A stretch of 64,000 bases of DNA, taken from the NCBI RefSeq assembly GCF_000715075.1, contig NC_134101.1, positions 25,722,822 to 25,786,821 on the forward strand, in the 5' to 3' direction. Of the stretch, positions 46,867 through 60,287 are shown in pieces. How positions within the stretch are numbered: the first letter of the stretch is position 1; every line of letters starts with the position of its first letter. Under the pieces are notes generated by a model that made no database searches, was not told the origin of the DNA, and saw only the letters and a list, made by a program, of their open reading frames with translations. The DNA is from Nicotiana tabacum. Lineage: Eukaryota > Streptophyta > Magnoliopsida > Solanales > Solanaceae. The translations under genes were made by a program, and so were the position numbers.

Positions 46867-49800
46867 ATAGAAGGACTTCTCATTTTACGGCTTAGAGGTT
46901 CAACATTTAGTTCCGGCGGAGGAGAGGCAATCGGACTACGAACGTTCAGGTTTGGGTTGATGGAGTAACGAGAATTGGTATTTCGAGCGCGATGGAATTT
47001 TCATCTGTGATATGGTGTCGTTGTCCTTGATTGGATGCATTATGTTCGCCGGTGTTATGGTCTTCTTCAATTCGCCTTCGGGGCGGGGTATTGTGAAGTG
47101 GTGCCAGAGAAGCGAATGTCGGAAATAATGGGGTGTAGTGATTTCGGAATCAAATTGGTGTTTCTAGTGTGATGGCTCGAGAAAGATGATCTTTGAAAAG
47201 GTTTAAAGTTAGTAGAGATCGATTAGTTCAAGTGCTACAGAGATAGATTTTGATTTAAGGCAATAACAGGCCAGCGAAGGATGAGGAGGACATGTGCGAG
47301 GTGTCTCGCGGTAGTTAAATTTCTAGGAGGCCAAGTGTGAGAAGCAGAAGTCGAGTAGTTGCTTAAAGGAGAGGGTTTGACCAAAGTGGTAGAGTGGCAG
47401 AGTAACATATGGGTTCCCTGGTAGGATGTCCACGTGCCTTGAGGAAAGTTTGGAGCCATTTGAAAATTCATGGTGGGCAGAGACTAGGTCCACGGATTTT
47501 ATTTGGATGCAACATGACTTCGAGTTGGGATGCATTGTTGGACTTGTAGCTGACGTCAATGGGGAAGAAGGGATCTCGGTGGGTCCTAGGGTTATGTAAT
47601 TGTAGCTTCAAGCTAAGTGAGAGATCGTCACCGACTATGATTAGTTTGCGTGGTTGTCTACTTGTGCAGTTTCTGGTCATCAGTGTATTGGTGGGTTATT
47701 ACGACTAAGGAAATAAAACATCAGTGGTAATTTGAGCCAAAGGATTTGAGGAATGTGTGTTATATTTGGCCTTATCGGTTCATGTTCAGGTTTTGGGAAG
47801 ACTCAAAGTCTATGCTTCATGTGGATATGATGTACAAGGGAAGGAATTTAGTCGGTTGCTTCTTTGAGAGGGTGTTCATGTGCTAGCAGGGCCTTGGAGT
47901 TTGATTGTATTCGGGAACAAGTCAGAGTGGGTAACTCACAATAACTGTCCTAGTGGATTCAAAAGTTAAAGTGGGGTGCCTTAGGATTTCGAGTCCGTAC
48001 TATGGTTAAGTATCGAGCTTTAGCAGCGGATTATGAAAGTAGCTTGAAGTGTTCTATGCTATCTTCGGTCTACGGTGTAGCATTGGAGGAATGAGGGAAA
48101 GTAACTTCGGATTCATAGAGGGATTATCAGAATGGGTGTACCAGTTGAAGATGCAAATATGCACACAAGGAGGGTATGAGATGGTTCGTGGGTTTTGGAG
48201 ACAACGTGGTCTCATGAAATAAGGTCACTCAGGATGAGTGCAGATTTGGGTCCATAGTGTTTTGGATGGAGATATTATTATTTCTAGGGTAAGTCCAGAG
48301 TAAATTAGAAGAAGTCGGATCGGTTAGCAATGGTTGAATTGGCATGATGGTGGCAATGATCAGTTCCTTCAGCGTGTTAAGTTATACATGTGATTTGTGG
48401 CGGTACGTGCGAGGCTTGACGGCCGCCATAATTGATTTTATTTGGATGCATTAGAGTATTACGGCCTGTTTTGTGTAGATGGATCTCGGAAGAGTTATGG
48501 TGGTTTAGACCACTACTTGAGGATTGTATTTTCTGCGGTTATGGGAATTATGTTGTGTGTTGCAATGGTTCTCCTAAACTGAGTTAAGTAAAAGGTTGCT
48601 ATGTGATGGAGTGTTTAGTCTATTAGTGGATCAGGAGTCATGATAGAATTCTTGTACTCTCACGTATTGGTAAGTTAGGTGTAGTGAGCGGCATGGGAAT
48701 TGGAAGTTGAGGATCAAGGTTACAGTTTGATGTCGACAAGAATGTCACGAGCTCGGATGAGCAGGAAAGAATTCAGATGTTTAGAGTAATCTGGTACTGT
48801 CTTCAGTGTCACCTAATATCAGTGTCATGTGTAAGAAGCTTTGTGTACTGAATTGAGGATCCTTGATTCGCTATACGACATTAGTATGACCGGTGGTATG
48901 GATGTGCAAACTTGTTACCTGGTGCGGAAGGTCGTAAGAGCATATCCCACGGGAGGATTATATAAGTGTGACATGTAGTCACTTGCTTGATTCAAGATTG
49001 GAATCAGGTATGGAGATTGTGGTACTATCGCTAATATGAAAATTTGTGCCTGAAGGGCACTCTGTTCAATTGGTTGTGAACTGTGGAAGTTTGTTTCGGA
49101 TTTAATGGCTATTCTTAGGGGTGGGTCTTTGAAAGGTTATTAGCTCAGTACAGTACGATTAGAATCGGCTTGAGGTCCGTGAATGGATATAAATGTGAGT
49201 GTGTACTTATATCGGGCCGGATATGTTCATTTCAACATAGCATTGCTTGCGGAGGAGTCTTCGGGCTTTGGATGTTATTTCTGTCGTCAACTATTCCATC
49301 TAATATCTTATTCTGCCATGTGGGTTGTGATACGACTTGATTATTTGTACAATGTGTTGGGGTCCCGTGTAGCGGTGGTGTTATGTGAGCCGGATGGATC
49401 TCGAGATGCAGATCATATATCGCATCTTAGTTATGCTTGCATTTTATAGCGTGTGACGCTATCCGTCTCCCCAGGATTTGTATTATGCACTTGGCGTGCT
49501 TATGGTTGATATTCTAGTATTTTGTGAGTATAAACGTTACGGCTCGATGTGTGTTTTCTTTAGATTATTATGTGTGGATCGGGTGGCACGCCGCCACGGG
49601 TATATGGTTGGATCGAGTGGCACGCCACCATGAGTATCATGGTTGGATCGGGTTGTGCGTTGCAACGGTATCATGTGTGGATCGGGTTGCACGCCGCAAT
49701 AGTGTGATGTTGAGTACAGTTCCCCAATATCTATTCTTGTGTGTTTTGTTTCTCATTTTCTGAGGAAGGTTCATAACATCTTTTCGGTTGTTTAAATTAG

Positions 49801-50535
49801 TTATGTGGGTTGAGTAATTTATTCCAGAGTTCGTTTTTCCTTATGTATCACATTCGAGTTTGTAACTTGTTGGCACATGGTGGCATCGACTGAGACTTTT
49901 GGTAATGCTTGAGGTGGCTTATTACTGGAGCAGCTTGCACTGGGTGAGACGAGATTTTTGGACCTGGGATCAGTGCGATCAGATTTATATGAGGCACATT
50001 AAAGAGTAAATATCGATATTCAGTCCAGAATGAGGTAATGGTTCTTGTTGGGAGGAGAGACTCCATGAGTTGTGATTCAGCAGGTGGTTATGAGTTTCTA
50101 TTCATCTCTTCTGCCGTGGCAGTATTGCGAGAGCTGAAACGGGACTTATATGCTTCATGAGGTATGTTGTGGGCATCAGATTCATAGGATTTCGGCTATT
50201 GTTGTCAGGGGATGTCATTATGGTCATGTGAATAATGCGGTGCATGGTGTGAATTCGGTAAGAGTATACAATCAGGTATTGGTACATCGTGTAGTGATGG
50301 ATACGGTATTCGTATGTTGGGAACAGACCTGGTAGAGGATTTCAGATGTTGGAATTTTGCTCTAAGGCTAACTTGACTGAATAAAAGGAGAATCTTCATA
50401 TTGGCTCGAGCTAATATGCTCAACTGGGTTGTGGTAGCACGGGTAGGTGCACGAGGTGTTAACCAATGATATCGGACAACTTCATAGCAGTTCTTAGCAC
50501 GTTCGAGGACGAACATATGTTTGAGTAGGAGAGAA
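46867..50535 (+). other. Internal region 1 of the LARD array, non-coding
   Basis: It aligns over its whole length to 54355-57718. No retroviral protein motif is visible on either strand. The GGATCGGGTGGCACGCC repeats lie at 49574-49700 and a polypurine tract (GAGTAGGAGAGAA) ends it at 50535. Confidence 0.8.
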
Positions 50536-51696
50536 TGTAACGACCCGACCGATCGTTTTGAGCTCTAGTGCGCCAATTGGCGGTTAGAGGCCTTGAGTAG
50601 TTTCACTTCAGGTATTATGACTTGCACATATGGTCGGAATTGAATTTTGGGAAGTTCGGAGTTAGTTTGGGAAGAAAATTCTAATTTCGGAAGCTTTAAA
50701 TTGGAAGAATAGACTAAGGTTTGATTTTTGAATAAACGACCTCGGAATCGGGATTGGAAGGTTCCAACGGGTTCGTATGATTATTTTGGACTTGAGCGTA
50801 TGTCCGGATTGAGTTTCAGATGACCCGGGAGCATTTCGGCGCCTATTGTGGGAGGTTGGCATTTTGGAAGAATTTCATAAATTTGGGTTGAAGTGCATTT
50901 CAATGTCATTGATGTCCGTTTGGGATTCCGGGTCTGAGAATAGCTCCGTATGGTGATTCTCGTATTGGCAGCGCATCCGGATGTGGATTTGGAGGTCCGT
51001 ACGTCATTTCAGGGTCATTTGGCGAAAGTTAGAAATTGAAGGTTTTTGAGAAGTTCAACCGGGAGTGGACTTTTTGATATCGGGGTCGAATTCTGATTCC
51101 GGAAGTGGGAGTAGGTCCGTAATGTCAATTATGACTTGTGTGCAAAATTTGAGGTCATTCGGACGTGATTTGATAGGTTTCGGCATCGATTGTAGAAGTT
51201 GAAGTTTCAAAGTTTATTAAGTTTGAATTGGAGGGTGATTCTTGTTTTTAGCGTTGTACGATGTGATTTAAAGGCTCGACTAAGTTCGCATGATGTTTTA
51301 GGACGTGTTGGTATCATTGGTTGAAGTCCCGAGGGCCTCGGGTGGATTCCGGATAGTAAACGGATCGAGTTTGGGTTTGGAAGAATGTTGGAACTGTTGT
51401 CATCTGGTGTAACCGCACTTGCAAGGTTTTGGCCGCAGGTGCGGAGCCGCAAAAGCGGCCAGGGGTCGCAGAAGCGGTAGCTGGGCTGAGGGGGAAGGTT
51501 GTAGAAGCAGCATGTCTGTGCGCAGAAGCGCTTGTTGCCCGCAGAAGCGGGAGCGCAGGTGTGCTACCTTGGGCACAGAAGCGAGGGATGATAGTTTGAG
51601 CTGGAGCCGCATTTGCGATGGAACTTCCGCAGATGCGGAGCCGCGGGAGTGGCTAGAAGGCCACAGAAGCGGAAGGTCGTCTGGGCAAAAGGTTTT

Positions 51697-51704
51697 TATA
51701 AAAA
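51697..51704 (+). promoter_or_regulatory. TATA box of LTR2
   Basis: TATAAAAA in the context GGTTTTTATAAAAACGGG, about 10 bp after the last GCGGAAGG word of the GC-rich module. Confidence 0.6.
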
Positions 51705-52537
51705 CGGGATTTAGCCCATTTTTCTCCCATTTTTTCACTTGGTTGGGCGATTTTTGGAGAGCTTCAAGGGGAGATTTTCATCATCTATGTCAAGGTAAGT
51801 GATTCCCACCTATTGAAACTTAAATACTTGGTTTATATTTGGATTTAAGCATGGAAATTTGTAGAAATTTGGGGTTTTGGTAAAAAACCTAGAAATTGGT
51901 ATTTTTGTATTTTGACCACGAATTTGGGAATGGAATAGAGAATAAATCATATATTTGAATTTGTAATGTTAGGCGTAATGTTTAACTTCGAATATTTTCG
52001 AAATCCGGGCACGTAGGCCTTAGGGTTGCTTTATTGGCTTTTCGAGCGGAGTTGGAAATTTGTCCAGATTGGTTTGTTATGAGTATTAGAGTATATTTTT
52101 ATTGGTATGCACATTGTTTTACTAGGTTTGGAGCGACGGACATCGGTTTGAGGTGTTAGAGGTCTTTGTAGCCGGTTATGGAATATCTGAGCGAGGTAAG
52201 TCTCTTGTCTAACTCTGGGAGGGGGAAACTACCCCTAAGTATTGTATATTGATGTGTGCTACTTGTTGTGGGAGCTACGTACGCGCGAGGTGAAGAGATC
52301 TTGTATGTAGCTACATTCATGCTATTGTCCGGGTAGGCTTAGGTTCACATCATGCTATAGCTGTACTATTTGAACAGTCTCTCGCCTATTAAATTCCTCT
52401 GTTTTACATTACTACTTGACACTAGACTTGCTATTGTAGAGACTTCATGAGTTCATATTAGTCACCGAATAATTTAACTCCTCTTACGACACATTTTCGT
52501 GATATATATGTTTCATTGAAAGGTTTTTGTTAAAGAA

Positions 52538-52990
52538 ATTACATCTCACACGTTTATTCGTGAGTGGGGTCACGGACCCGTCAAAGCTCTTTATTCTAAT
52601 GGGATCGGGCCGATCGCTTCGGCAGGATTATGTACTTCTTATTCTAATGGGATCGGGTCGTTCGCCTCGGCAGGATTATGTACTTCTTATTCTAATGGGA
52701 TCGGGTTGTTCGCCTCGACAAGATTATGTACCTCTTATTCTAATGGGATCAGGCCATTACAACTCACACATTTATTCGTGAGTGGGGTCACGGACCCGTC
52801 AAAGCTCCTTATTCTAATGGGATCGGGCCGATCGCCTCGGCAGGATTATGTACTTCTTATTCTAATGGGATCGGGTCGTTCGCCTTGGCAGAATTTCTGT
52901 ACCACACTCTCATGGGAGCGGGTTGTTCGCCTCGGCAGGATTTATGTACCACACTCTCATGGGAGCGGGCCGTTCGCCTCGGTAGTTTAA
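52538..52990 (+). repeat. 48-bp minisatellite and 219-bp duplication in LTR2
   Basis: TTATTCTAATGGGAT recurs every 48 bp; the unit block from CTCACACGTTTATTCGTGAG onwards is present twice. Copy number differs from LTR1 and LTR3. Confidence 0.88.
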
Positions 52991-53899
52991 TAGATTCATC
53001 TATGGTTCATGTCATTCGACCCTCGGCAGTGCACAATTTATTATTTATGTTGGATCGGGCCGTACGCCTCGACATTTCTATAAAAATATCCTCATTGAAT
53101 CGTATATAATAATTTGCAAGAAGCGAGAGTAGCTATGAGTCTTTCCCTGATTCGAATTATAATAACCTATTTGGTGAGGTCCATTATAAATTATAATAAC
53201 CTATTTGGTAAGGTCCATTATATATGCTCCGGTTGAGGAGAAATTGCTAATTAAGAGCTTGAGTTTATTGTAAGGAGGATAATTGTACCACAGATTTACA
53301 GTTGATTATTTCATTTATTTACTTTGTCTCATATTTGTTCACCTCCTTACTGTACCCGATATTATTGGACCACTAGTGAGTGTCGATGTCGACCCCTCGT
53401 CACTACTCCTCCGGGGTTAGGCTAGATACTTACTAGCTACACGTTGATTTATGTACTCATACTACACTTGCTGCACATTTGTGTGCAGGTATTTTTATGT
53501 CCGATGGTCCTTCGGGCACGAAGGCACGGATGATGTCGGGACTTTTCGCGTGCTGCATTTCAGGCTACGATCTGCAGCCAGCAGAGTCTCCTCCAGGGTT
53601 ATTTGTATTTTTCCTGTCTAATTTGTATTCCGGACAGATGTTGTATTTTATTTTATCCTAGTTGATGCTCATACACTTGTGACACCGGGTTTTGGGGGTA
53701 CTTGTGAGTTGTTCATTATTGTAATTGGGAAAATATTATCATTTACTCTGTAAATTTTATTTTTGATTATTTAATTGAAAGAAAAATTTGATTTCAAAAT
53801 ACTAAAATGAATAATCAAGTTAATCAACCATTGTTGGCTTGCCTGGAAGCGGTGTTAGGCGCCATCACAACCATTAATGGATTTTGGGTCGTGACAACA

Positions 53900-53911
53900 T
53901 GGTATTAGAGC
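53900..53911 (+). other. Primer binding site of array unit 2
   Basis: TGGTATTAGAGC, one change from the initiator-Met site, three bases after the LTR2 end. Element E keeps the exact site. Confidence 0.88.
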
Positions 53912-56900
53912 ACTAGGTTCACTTAGGTCTCACGAATCATGAGCAAGCCTAGTAGGGTCTTGCGGAAGCGTCTGTACTTATCTTCGAAAGGCTACAGGGC
54001 TGTTAGGAGCACTTCCCTTCTTGATTCCTCATCGTGCGATTTGATTCCTTTGAGGCTTATGCCTTTATTTCCTTCCTATTCAATCTCATGCGACGTGAAT
54101 TGCTTGTTATAAATTTGGAATCGAGAAATTTTAATGGTGTTGCAGATTTGGTGTAGGATGTTTCTCCTTGCGTATTTGATTGGGCTATTGTCGTCGCCTT
54201 GCAGAAGGCCGTTCTGTCATTTCAGCTCAGTATCAATATTGCCTATGGTTTGAGATTTGGCACTGATTGTTATGATGATTCGTACGTTGCTATCCCATAG
54301 TGTTGGTGTAATGGTAGTGTGCCTATCTATGGATCGCGGCAGTAATTGACTTGATAGAAGGACTTCTCATTTTACGGCTTAGAGGTTCAGCATTTAGTTT
54401 CGGAAGAGGAGAGGCAATCGGACTACGAACGTTCAGGTTTGGGTTGATGGAGTAACGAGACTTGGTATTCCAAGTGCGGTAGACATCTATGATGTGGTGT
54501 CATCATCCTTGATTGGATGCGTTACGTTCGCAGGTGTTGTGGTCTTCTTCAATTCACCTTCGGGGCGGGGTATTGTGAAGTGGTGCCGGAGAAGCGATCG
54601 TTGGAAATAATGGGGCGTAGCGAATTCGGAATCGAATCGGTGTTTCTAGTGTGATGGCTCGAGAAAGATGATCTTCAGAAAGGTTTAAAGTTGGTAGCGA
54701 TCGATTGGTTCAAGTGCTACAGAGATAGATTTTGATTTAAGGCAATAACTGGGCAGCGAAGAATGAGGAAAGACATGTGGGAGGTGTCTCGCGGTGGTTA
54801 AATTTTTAGGAGGCCAAGTGTGAGAAGCAGAAGTCGAGTAGTTTCTTAAAGGAGACGGTTTAACCAAAGTGGGAGAGTGGCAGAATAACATAAGGGTTCC
54901 GTGGTAGGATGGTCGCGTGCCTTGAGTAAAGTTTGGAGCCATTTGGAAATTCATGGTAGGCAGAGACTAGGTCCATAGATTTTATTTGGATGCAACATGA
55001 CTTCGAGCTTGGGATGTATTGTTTGACTTTTAGCTGACGTCAATGGGAAAGAAGGAATCTCAGTAGGTCCTAGGGTTATGTAATTGTAGCTTCAAGCTAA
55101 GTGGGAGAGCCCTACCGTCTATGATTGGATTGCGTGGTTATCTACTTGTGTGGTTTCTGGTCATGGTGTATTGATGGGTTATTATGACTAAGGAAAGAAA
55201 ACATCAGTGGTAATTTGAGCAAAAGGATTTGAGGAATGTGTGATATATTTGGCCTTATCGGTTCATGTTCAAGTTTTGGGAAGACTCAGAGTCTATGCTA
55301 CGTGTGGATGTGATGTACAAGGGAAGGAATTCAGCTGATTGCTTCTTTGAGAGGGTGTTCATGTGCTAGCAAGGCCTTGGAGTTTGATTGTATTCAGGAA
55401 CAAGTCAGAGTGGGTGACTCTCAATAACGGTCCTAGTAGATTCAAAAGTTAAAGTGCGGTGCCTAAGGATTTCGAGTCCATAGTACGATTAAGTATCTAG
55501 CTTTAGCAGCGAATTATGAAAGTAGCTTGGAGTGTTCTACGTTATCTTCGGTCTGCGGTGTGGTATTGGAGGAATGGGAGAAAATAACTTCGAATTCATA
55601 GAGGGATTTTCAGAATGGGTGTACCAGCTGAAGATGCGAATATGCGCATAAAAAGGGTATGAGATCGTTCGTGGGTTTTGGAGACAACGTGGTCTCGTGA
55701 AATAAGGTCACTCAGGATGAGTGCGGATTTGGGTTCATGATGTTTTGAATGGAGGTATTAGTATTCCTAAGGCAAGTCAAGAGTAAATTAGAAGAAGTCG
55801 GAACGGTATGATCAGTTCCTTCAGCATATTAAGTTATACATGTGATTTGTGGCGGTACGTGCGAGGCTTGATGGCCAATGTCATTGATTTTATTTGGAGG
55901 CATTCGAGTATTATGGCTTGTTATGCATAGATGGATCCCGGAAGAGTTATGGTGGTTTAGACCACTACTTGAGGATTGTATTTTCTACGGTTATAGGAAT
56001 CCAATTGCGTGTTGCAATGGTGCTCCTGAAATGAGTTAAGTAAAAGGTTGCTATGTGATGGAGTGTTTAGTCTATTAGTGGATCAGGAGTCATGATGGAA
56101 TTCTTGTACTCTCACGTATTGGTATGTTAGGTGCAATGAGCGGCATGGGAATTGGAAGTTGAGGATCAAGGTTATAGTTTGATGTCGACAAGAATGTCAC
56201 GAGCTCGGATGAGCAGGAAAGAATTCAGATGTTTAGAGTAAGCTAGTACTATGTTCAGCATCACCTGAGATCAGGGTCATGTGTAAGAGGCTTTGTGTAC
56301 TGAATTGCGGATCCTTGATTTGCTTTACGACATTAGTATGACCGGTGGTATGGATGTGCAGACTTGTTACCTGGTATGGAAAGCCGTAGGAGCATATCCC
56401 ACGGGAGGATTATATAAGTGTGACATGATGTCACTTGATTGATTAAAGATTGGAACCGGGTATGGAGATTGTGGTACTATTGCTAGTGTGAGAATTTGTG
56501 CCTGAAGGGCGCTCTGTTCAATTGGTTGTGAATTGTGGAAGTTTGTTCCGAATTTGACGGCTATTCTTGGGGGTGGGTCCTTGAAAGGTTATTAGCTCAG
56601 TACAGTACGATCAGAATTGGCTTGAGGTCCGTGAATGGATCTAAATGTGAGTGTGTACTCTATATCGGGCCAGATGTGTTCATTTAAGCATAGCGTTGCT
56701 TGCGAAGGACTCTTCAGGCTTTTGATATTATTTCTACGTTGCCATGGGTATATGGTTGGATTGGGTGGCACGCCGCCACGGGTATGTTGTTTGGATCGGG
56801 GGCAGGCCGCCACGAGTATCATGGTTGGATTGGGTTGTGCGTCGTAACGGTATCATGTGTGGATTGGGTTGCACGCCGCAACAGTGTAATGTTGAGTACA

Positions 56901-57702
56901 GTTCCCCAATATCTATTCTTGTGTGTTTTGTTTCGCATTTTCTGAGGAAGGTTCATAACATCTTTTTGGTTGTTTAAATTAGTTACGTGGGTTGAGTAGC
57001 TCATTCTAGAGTTCATTTTTCCTTATGTATCACATTCGAGTTTGTAACTTGTTGGAACATGGTGGCATCATATGATACTTTTGGCAGTGTCTGAGGTGGC
57101 TTATTGCCGGAGCAACTTGTACTGGGTGAGACGAGATTTTTGGACCTAGGATCAGTGCGATCAGATTTATATGAGGCACATTAAAGAGTAAATATCGATA
57201 TTCAGTCCAGAATGAGGTAATGGTTCTTGTCGGGAGAAGAGACTCCGTGAGTTGTGATTCGGCAGGTGGTTATGAGTTTCTACACATCTTTTCTGTCGTG
57301 GCAGTATTGTGAGAGCTGAAACATGACTTATATGTTTCATGAGATGTGTTGTGGGCATCAGATTCATGGGATTTCGGCTATTGTTGTTAGGGGATGTCCT
57401 TATGGTCATGTGAATAATGCGGTGCATGGTGTGAATTCGATAAGAGAATACAATCAGGTATTGGTACATCGTGTAGTGATGGATACAGTGTTCGTATGTT
57501 GGGAACAGACCTCGTAGAGGATTTCAGATATTGGAATTTGGCTCTAAGGCTAACTTGACTGAATAAAAGGGAGAATCTTCAGATTGGCTCAAGCTCATGT
57601 GCTCAACAGGGTTGTGGTAGCATGGTTAGGTGCACAAGGTGTTAAACAATGATTTCGGACAACTTCAGAGCAGTTCTTAGCACGTTCGAGGACTAACGTA
57701 TG
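53912..57702 (+). other. Internal region 2 of the LARD array, non-coding
   Basis: Complete interior of about 3.8 kb between primer site and polypurine tract. A 58-codon ORF starts at 53939, but the frame is not kept in element E. No gag or pol motif was found. The interior repeats GGATCGGGTGGCACGCC lie at 56755-56885. Confidence 0.8.
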
Positions 57703-57718
57703 TTTAAGTGGGAGAGAA
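57703..57718 (+). other. Polypurine tract of array unit 2
   Basis: TTAAGTGGGAGAGAA directly before LTR3, as in element E. Confidence 0.85.
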
Positions 57719-58879
57719 TGTAATGACTCGACCGGTCATTTTGAGCTCTAGCGCATCAATTGGCGGTTTGAGGCCTTGAGTAGTTTCACTTCAGGTATTA
57801 TGACTTGCACGTATGGTCGGAATTGAATTTTGGGAAGTTCGGAGTTAGTTTGGGAAGAAAATTCTAATTTCAGAAGCTTTAAGTTGGAAGAATTGACTAA
57901 GGTTTGATTTTTGAGTAAACGACCTCGGAATCGGGATTAGAAGGTTCCAACAGGTTCGTATGATGATTTTGGACTTGGGCGTATGTCCGGATCAGGTTTC
58001 GGATGACCCGGGAGCGTTTCGGCGCCTATTGTGGAAAGTTGGCATTTTGGAAGAATTTCATAATTTTGGATTGAAGTGAATTTCAATGTTATTGATGTCT
58101 GTTTGGGATTCTGAGTCTGGGAATTGCTCCTTATGGTGATTCTGGTATTGGGAGCGCATCCGGATGTGGATTCGGAGGTCCGTAATGTCATTTCAGGGTC
58201 ATTTGCCGAAAGTTAGAAATTTGAAGGTTTTTGAGAAGTTTGACCAGGAGTGGACTTTTTGATATCGGGGTCGGATTCCGATTCCAAAAGTGGGAGTAGG
58301 TCCGTAATATCAATTATGACTTGTGTGCAAAATTTGAGGTCAATCGGACGTGATTTGATAGGTTTCGGCATCGATTGTAGAAGTTAAAGTTTCAAAGTTT
58401 ATTTAGTTTGAATTGGAGGGTGATTTGTGTTTTTAGCATTATACGATATGATTTAAAGGCTCGACTAAGTTCGTATGATGTTTTAGGATGTGTTGGTATC
58501 ATTGGTTGAGGTCCTGAGGGCCTCGGGTGGATTCCATATAGTAAACGGATCGAGTTTGGGTTTGGAAGAATGCTGGAGTTGCTATCATCTGGTGTAACCG
58601 CACCTGCGAGGTTTTTACCGCAGGTGCGCAGCCGCAAAAGAGGCTAGGGTTCGCAGAAGCAGTAGCTGGGCTAGGGGGAAGGCCGCATAAGCGGCATGTC
58701 TGTGCGCAGAAGCGCTTGTTGCCTGCAGAAGTGGGAGCGTAGGTGCGCTACCTTAGGCGCAGAAGCGAGGGATGATGGTTTGAGCTGGAGCCGCATCTGC
58801 GATGGAACTTCCGCAGATGCGGAGCCGTAGGAGCGGCTAGAAGCCCGCAGAAGCGAAAGGTCATTTGGGCAGAAGGTTT

Positions 58880-58887
58880 TTATAAAA
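58880..58887 (+). promoter_or_regulatory. TATA box of LTR3
   Basis: TTATAAAA in the same context as in LTR1 and LTR2, right after the GC-rich module. Confidence 0.6.
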
Positions 58888-60150
58888 ACGGGATTTGACC
58901 CATTTTCTCCCATTTTTTCACTTGGTTGGGCGATTTTTGGAGAGCTTCAAGGGGCGATTTTCATCATCTATGTCAAGATAAGTGATTCCCACCTATTGCA
59001 AGTTAAATACTTGATTTATATTTGGATTTAAGCATGGAAATTTGTAGAAATTTGGGGGTTTGGTAGAAAACCTAGAAATTGGAATTATTGGATTTTGACT
59101 ACGAATTTAGGCATGGAATTGAGAATAAATAATATATTTGAGTTCGTAATGTTACGGGTAATGTTTATCTTCGAAAATTTTCGGAATCCGAGCACGTGAG
59201 CCCGAGGGTTGCTCTATCGGCTTTTCGAGCAGAGTTGGGAATTTGTCTAAATTGATTTGTTATGAGTATTAGAGTATATTTTTATTGGTATGCACATTGT
59301 TAGACTAGTTTTGGAGCGATGGGCATCAGTTTGAGGTGTTAGAGGGCTTTCAAGCCGGTTATAGAATTTCGGAGCGAGGTAAGTCTCCTATCTAACTCTG
59401 GGAAGGGGAAACTACCCCTAGGTATTGTATGTTGATGTGTGCTACTTGTTGTGGGAGCTACGTTCATGCGAGGTGATGAGAGCCCGTGCGTAGCTACATT
59501 CATGTTATTGTCCGGGTAGGCTTAGATTCACATCATGCTATAGCTGTACTATTTGAGCAGTCTCTCGCCTATTAAATTCCTCTGTTTTACATTTCTACTT
59601 GAGACTGGGCTTGTTATTGTAGAGACTTCACGAGTTCATGATTAGTCACAGAATAATTTTACTCCTCTTACGACATATTTCCGTGATATATATGTTTCAT
59701 TGAAAGGTTTTTGTTAAAGAAATTACAACTCACACGTTTATTCGTGAGTGGGGTCATGGACCCGTCAAAACTCCTTATTCTAATGGGATCAGGCCAATCT
59801 CCTCGGCAGGATTATGTACTTCTTATTCTAATGGGATCGGGTCGTTCGCCTCAGCAGGATTATGTACCTCTTATTCTAATTGGATCGGGCCATTCGCCTC
59901 GGCAGGATTTATGCACCACACTCTCATGGGAGCGGGTCGTTCACCTCGGCAGTATAATAGATGCATCTATGGTTCGTGTCGTTCGACCCTCGGCAGTGCA
60001 CAGTTTATTATTTATGTTGGATCGGGTCGTACGCCTCAGACATTTCTATAAAAATATCCTCATGGAATCGTGCATAATATTTGGCAAGAAGCCAGAGTAT
60101 CTGTGAGTCTTTCCCTGATTCGAATTATAATAACCTATTTGGTAAGGTCC

Positions 60151-60287
<137 letters not shown>

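Larger units (their letters stand above)
50536..53896 (+). repeat. LTR2 of the LARD array (3,361 bp)
   Basis: Starts TGTAACGACCCGACCG and ends GGGTCGTGACA, followed by a primer site. It carries the GC-rich module (51400-51690), a TATA box (51697-51704), a minisatellite of 48-bp units at 52591, 52639, 52687 and 52735, and a second copy of part of it because a segment of about 219 bp is duplicated (52538 and 52757). Confidence 0.9.

Noticed and set aside
52527..52990. ORFs with repeated ILMGSGRSPRQDYV (also 46210-46611, 59711-60106)
   Set aside because: The 48-bp unit is divisible by three, so the minisatellite stays open; no sign of selection.
53939..54115. 58-codon ORF just after the LARD primer site
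   Set aside because: In element E the frame shifts and stops after about 25 codons, so it is not conserved.
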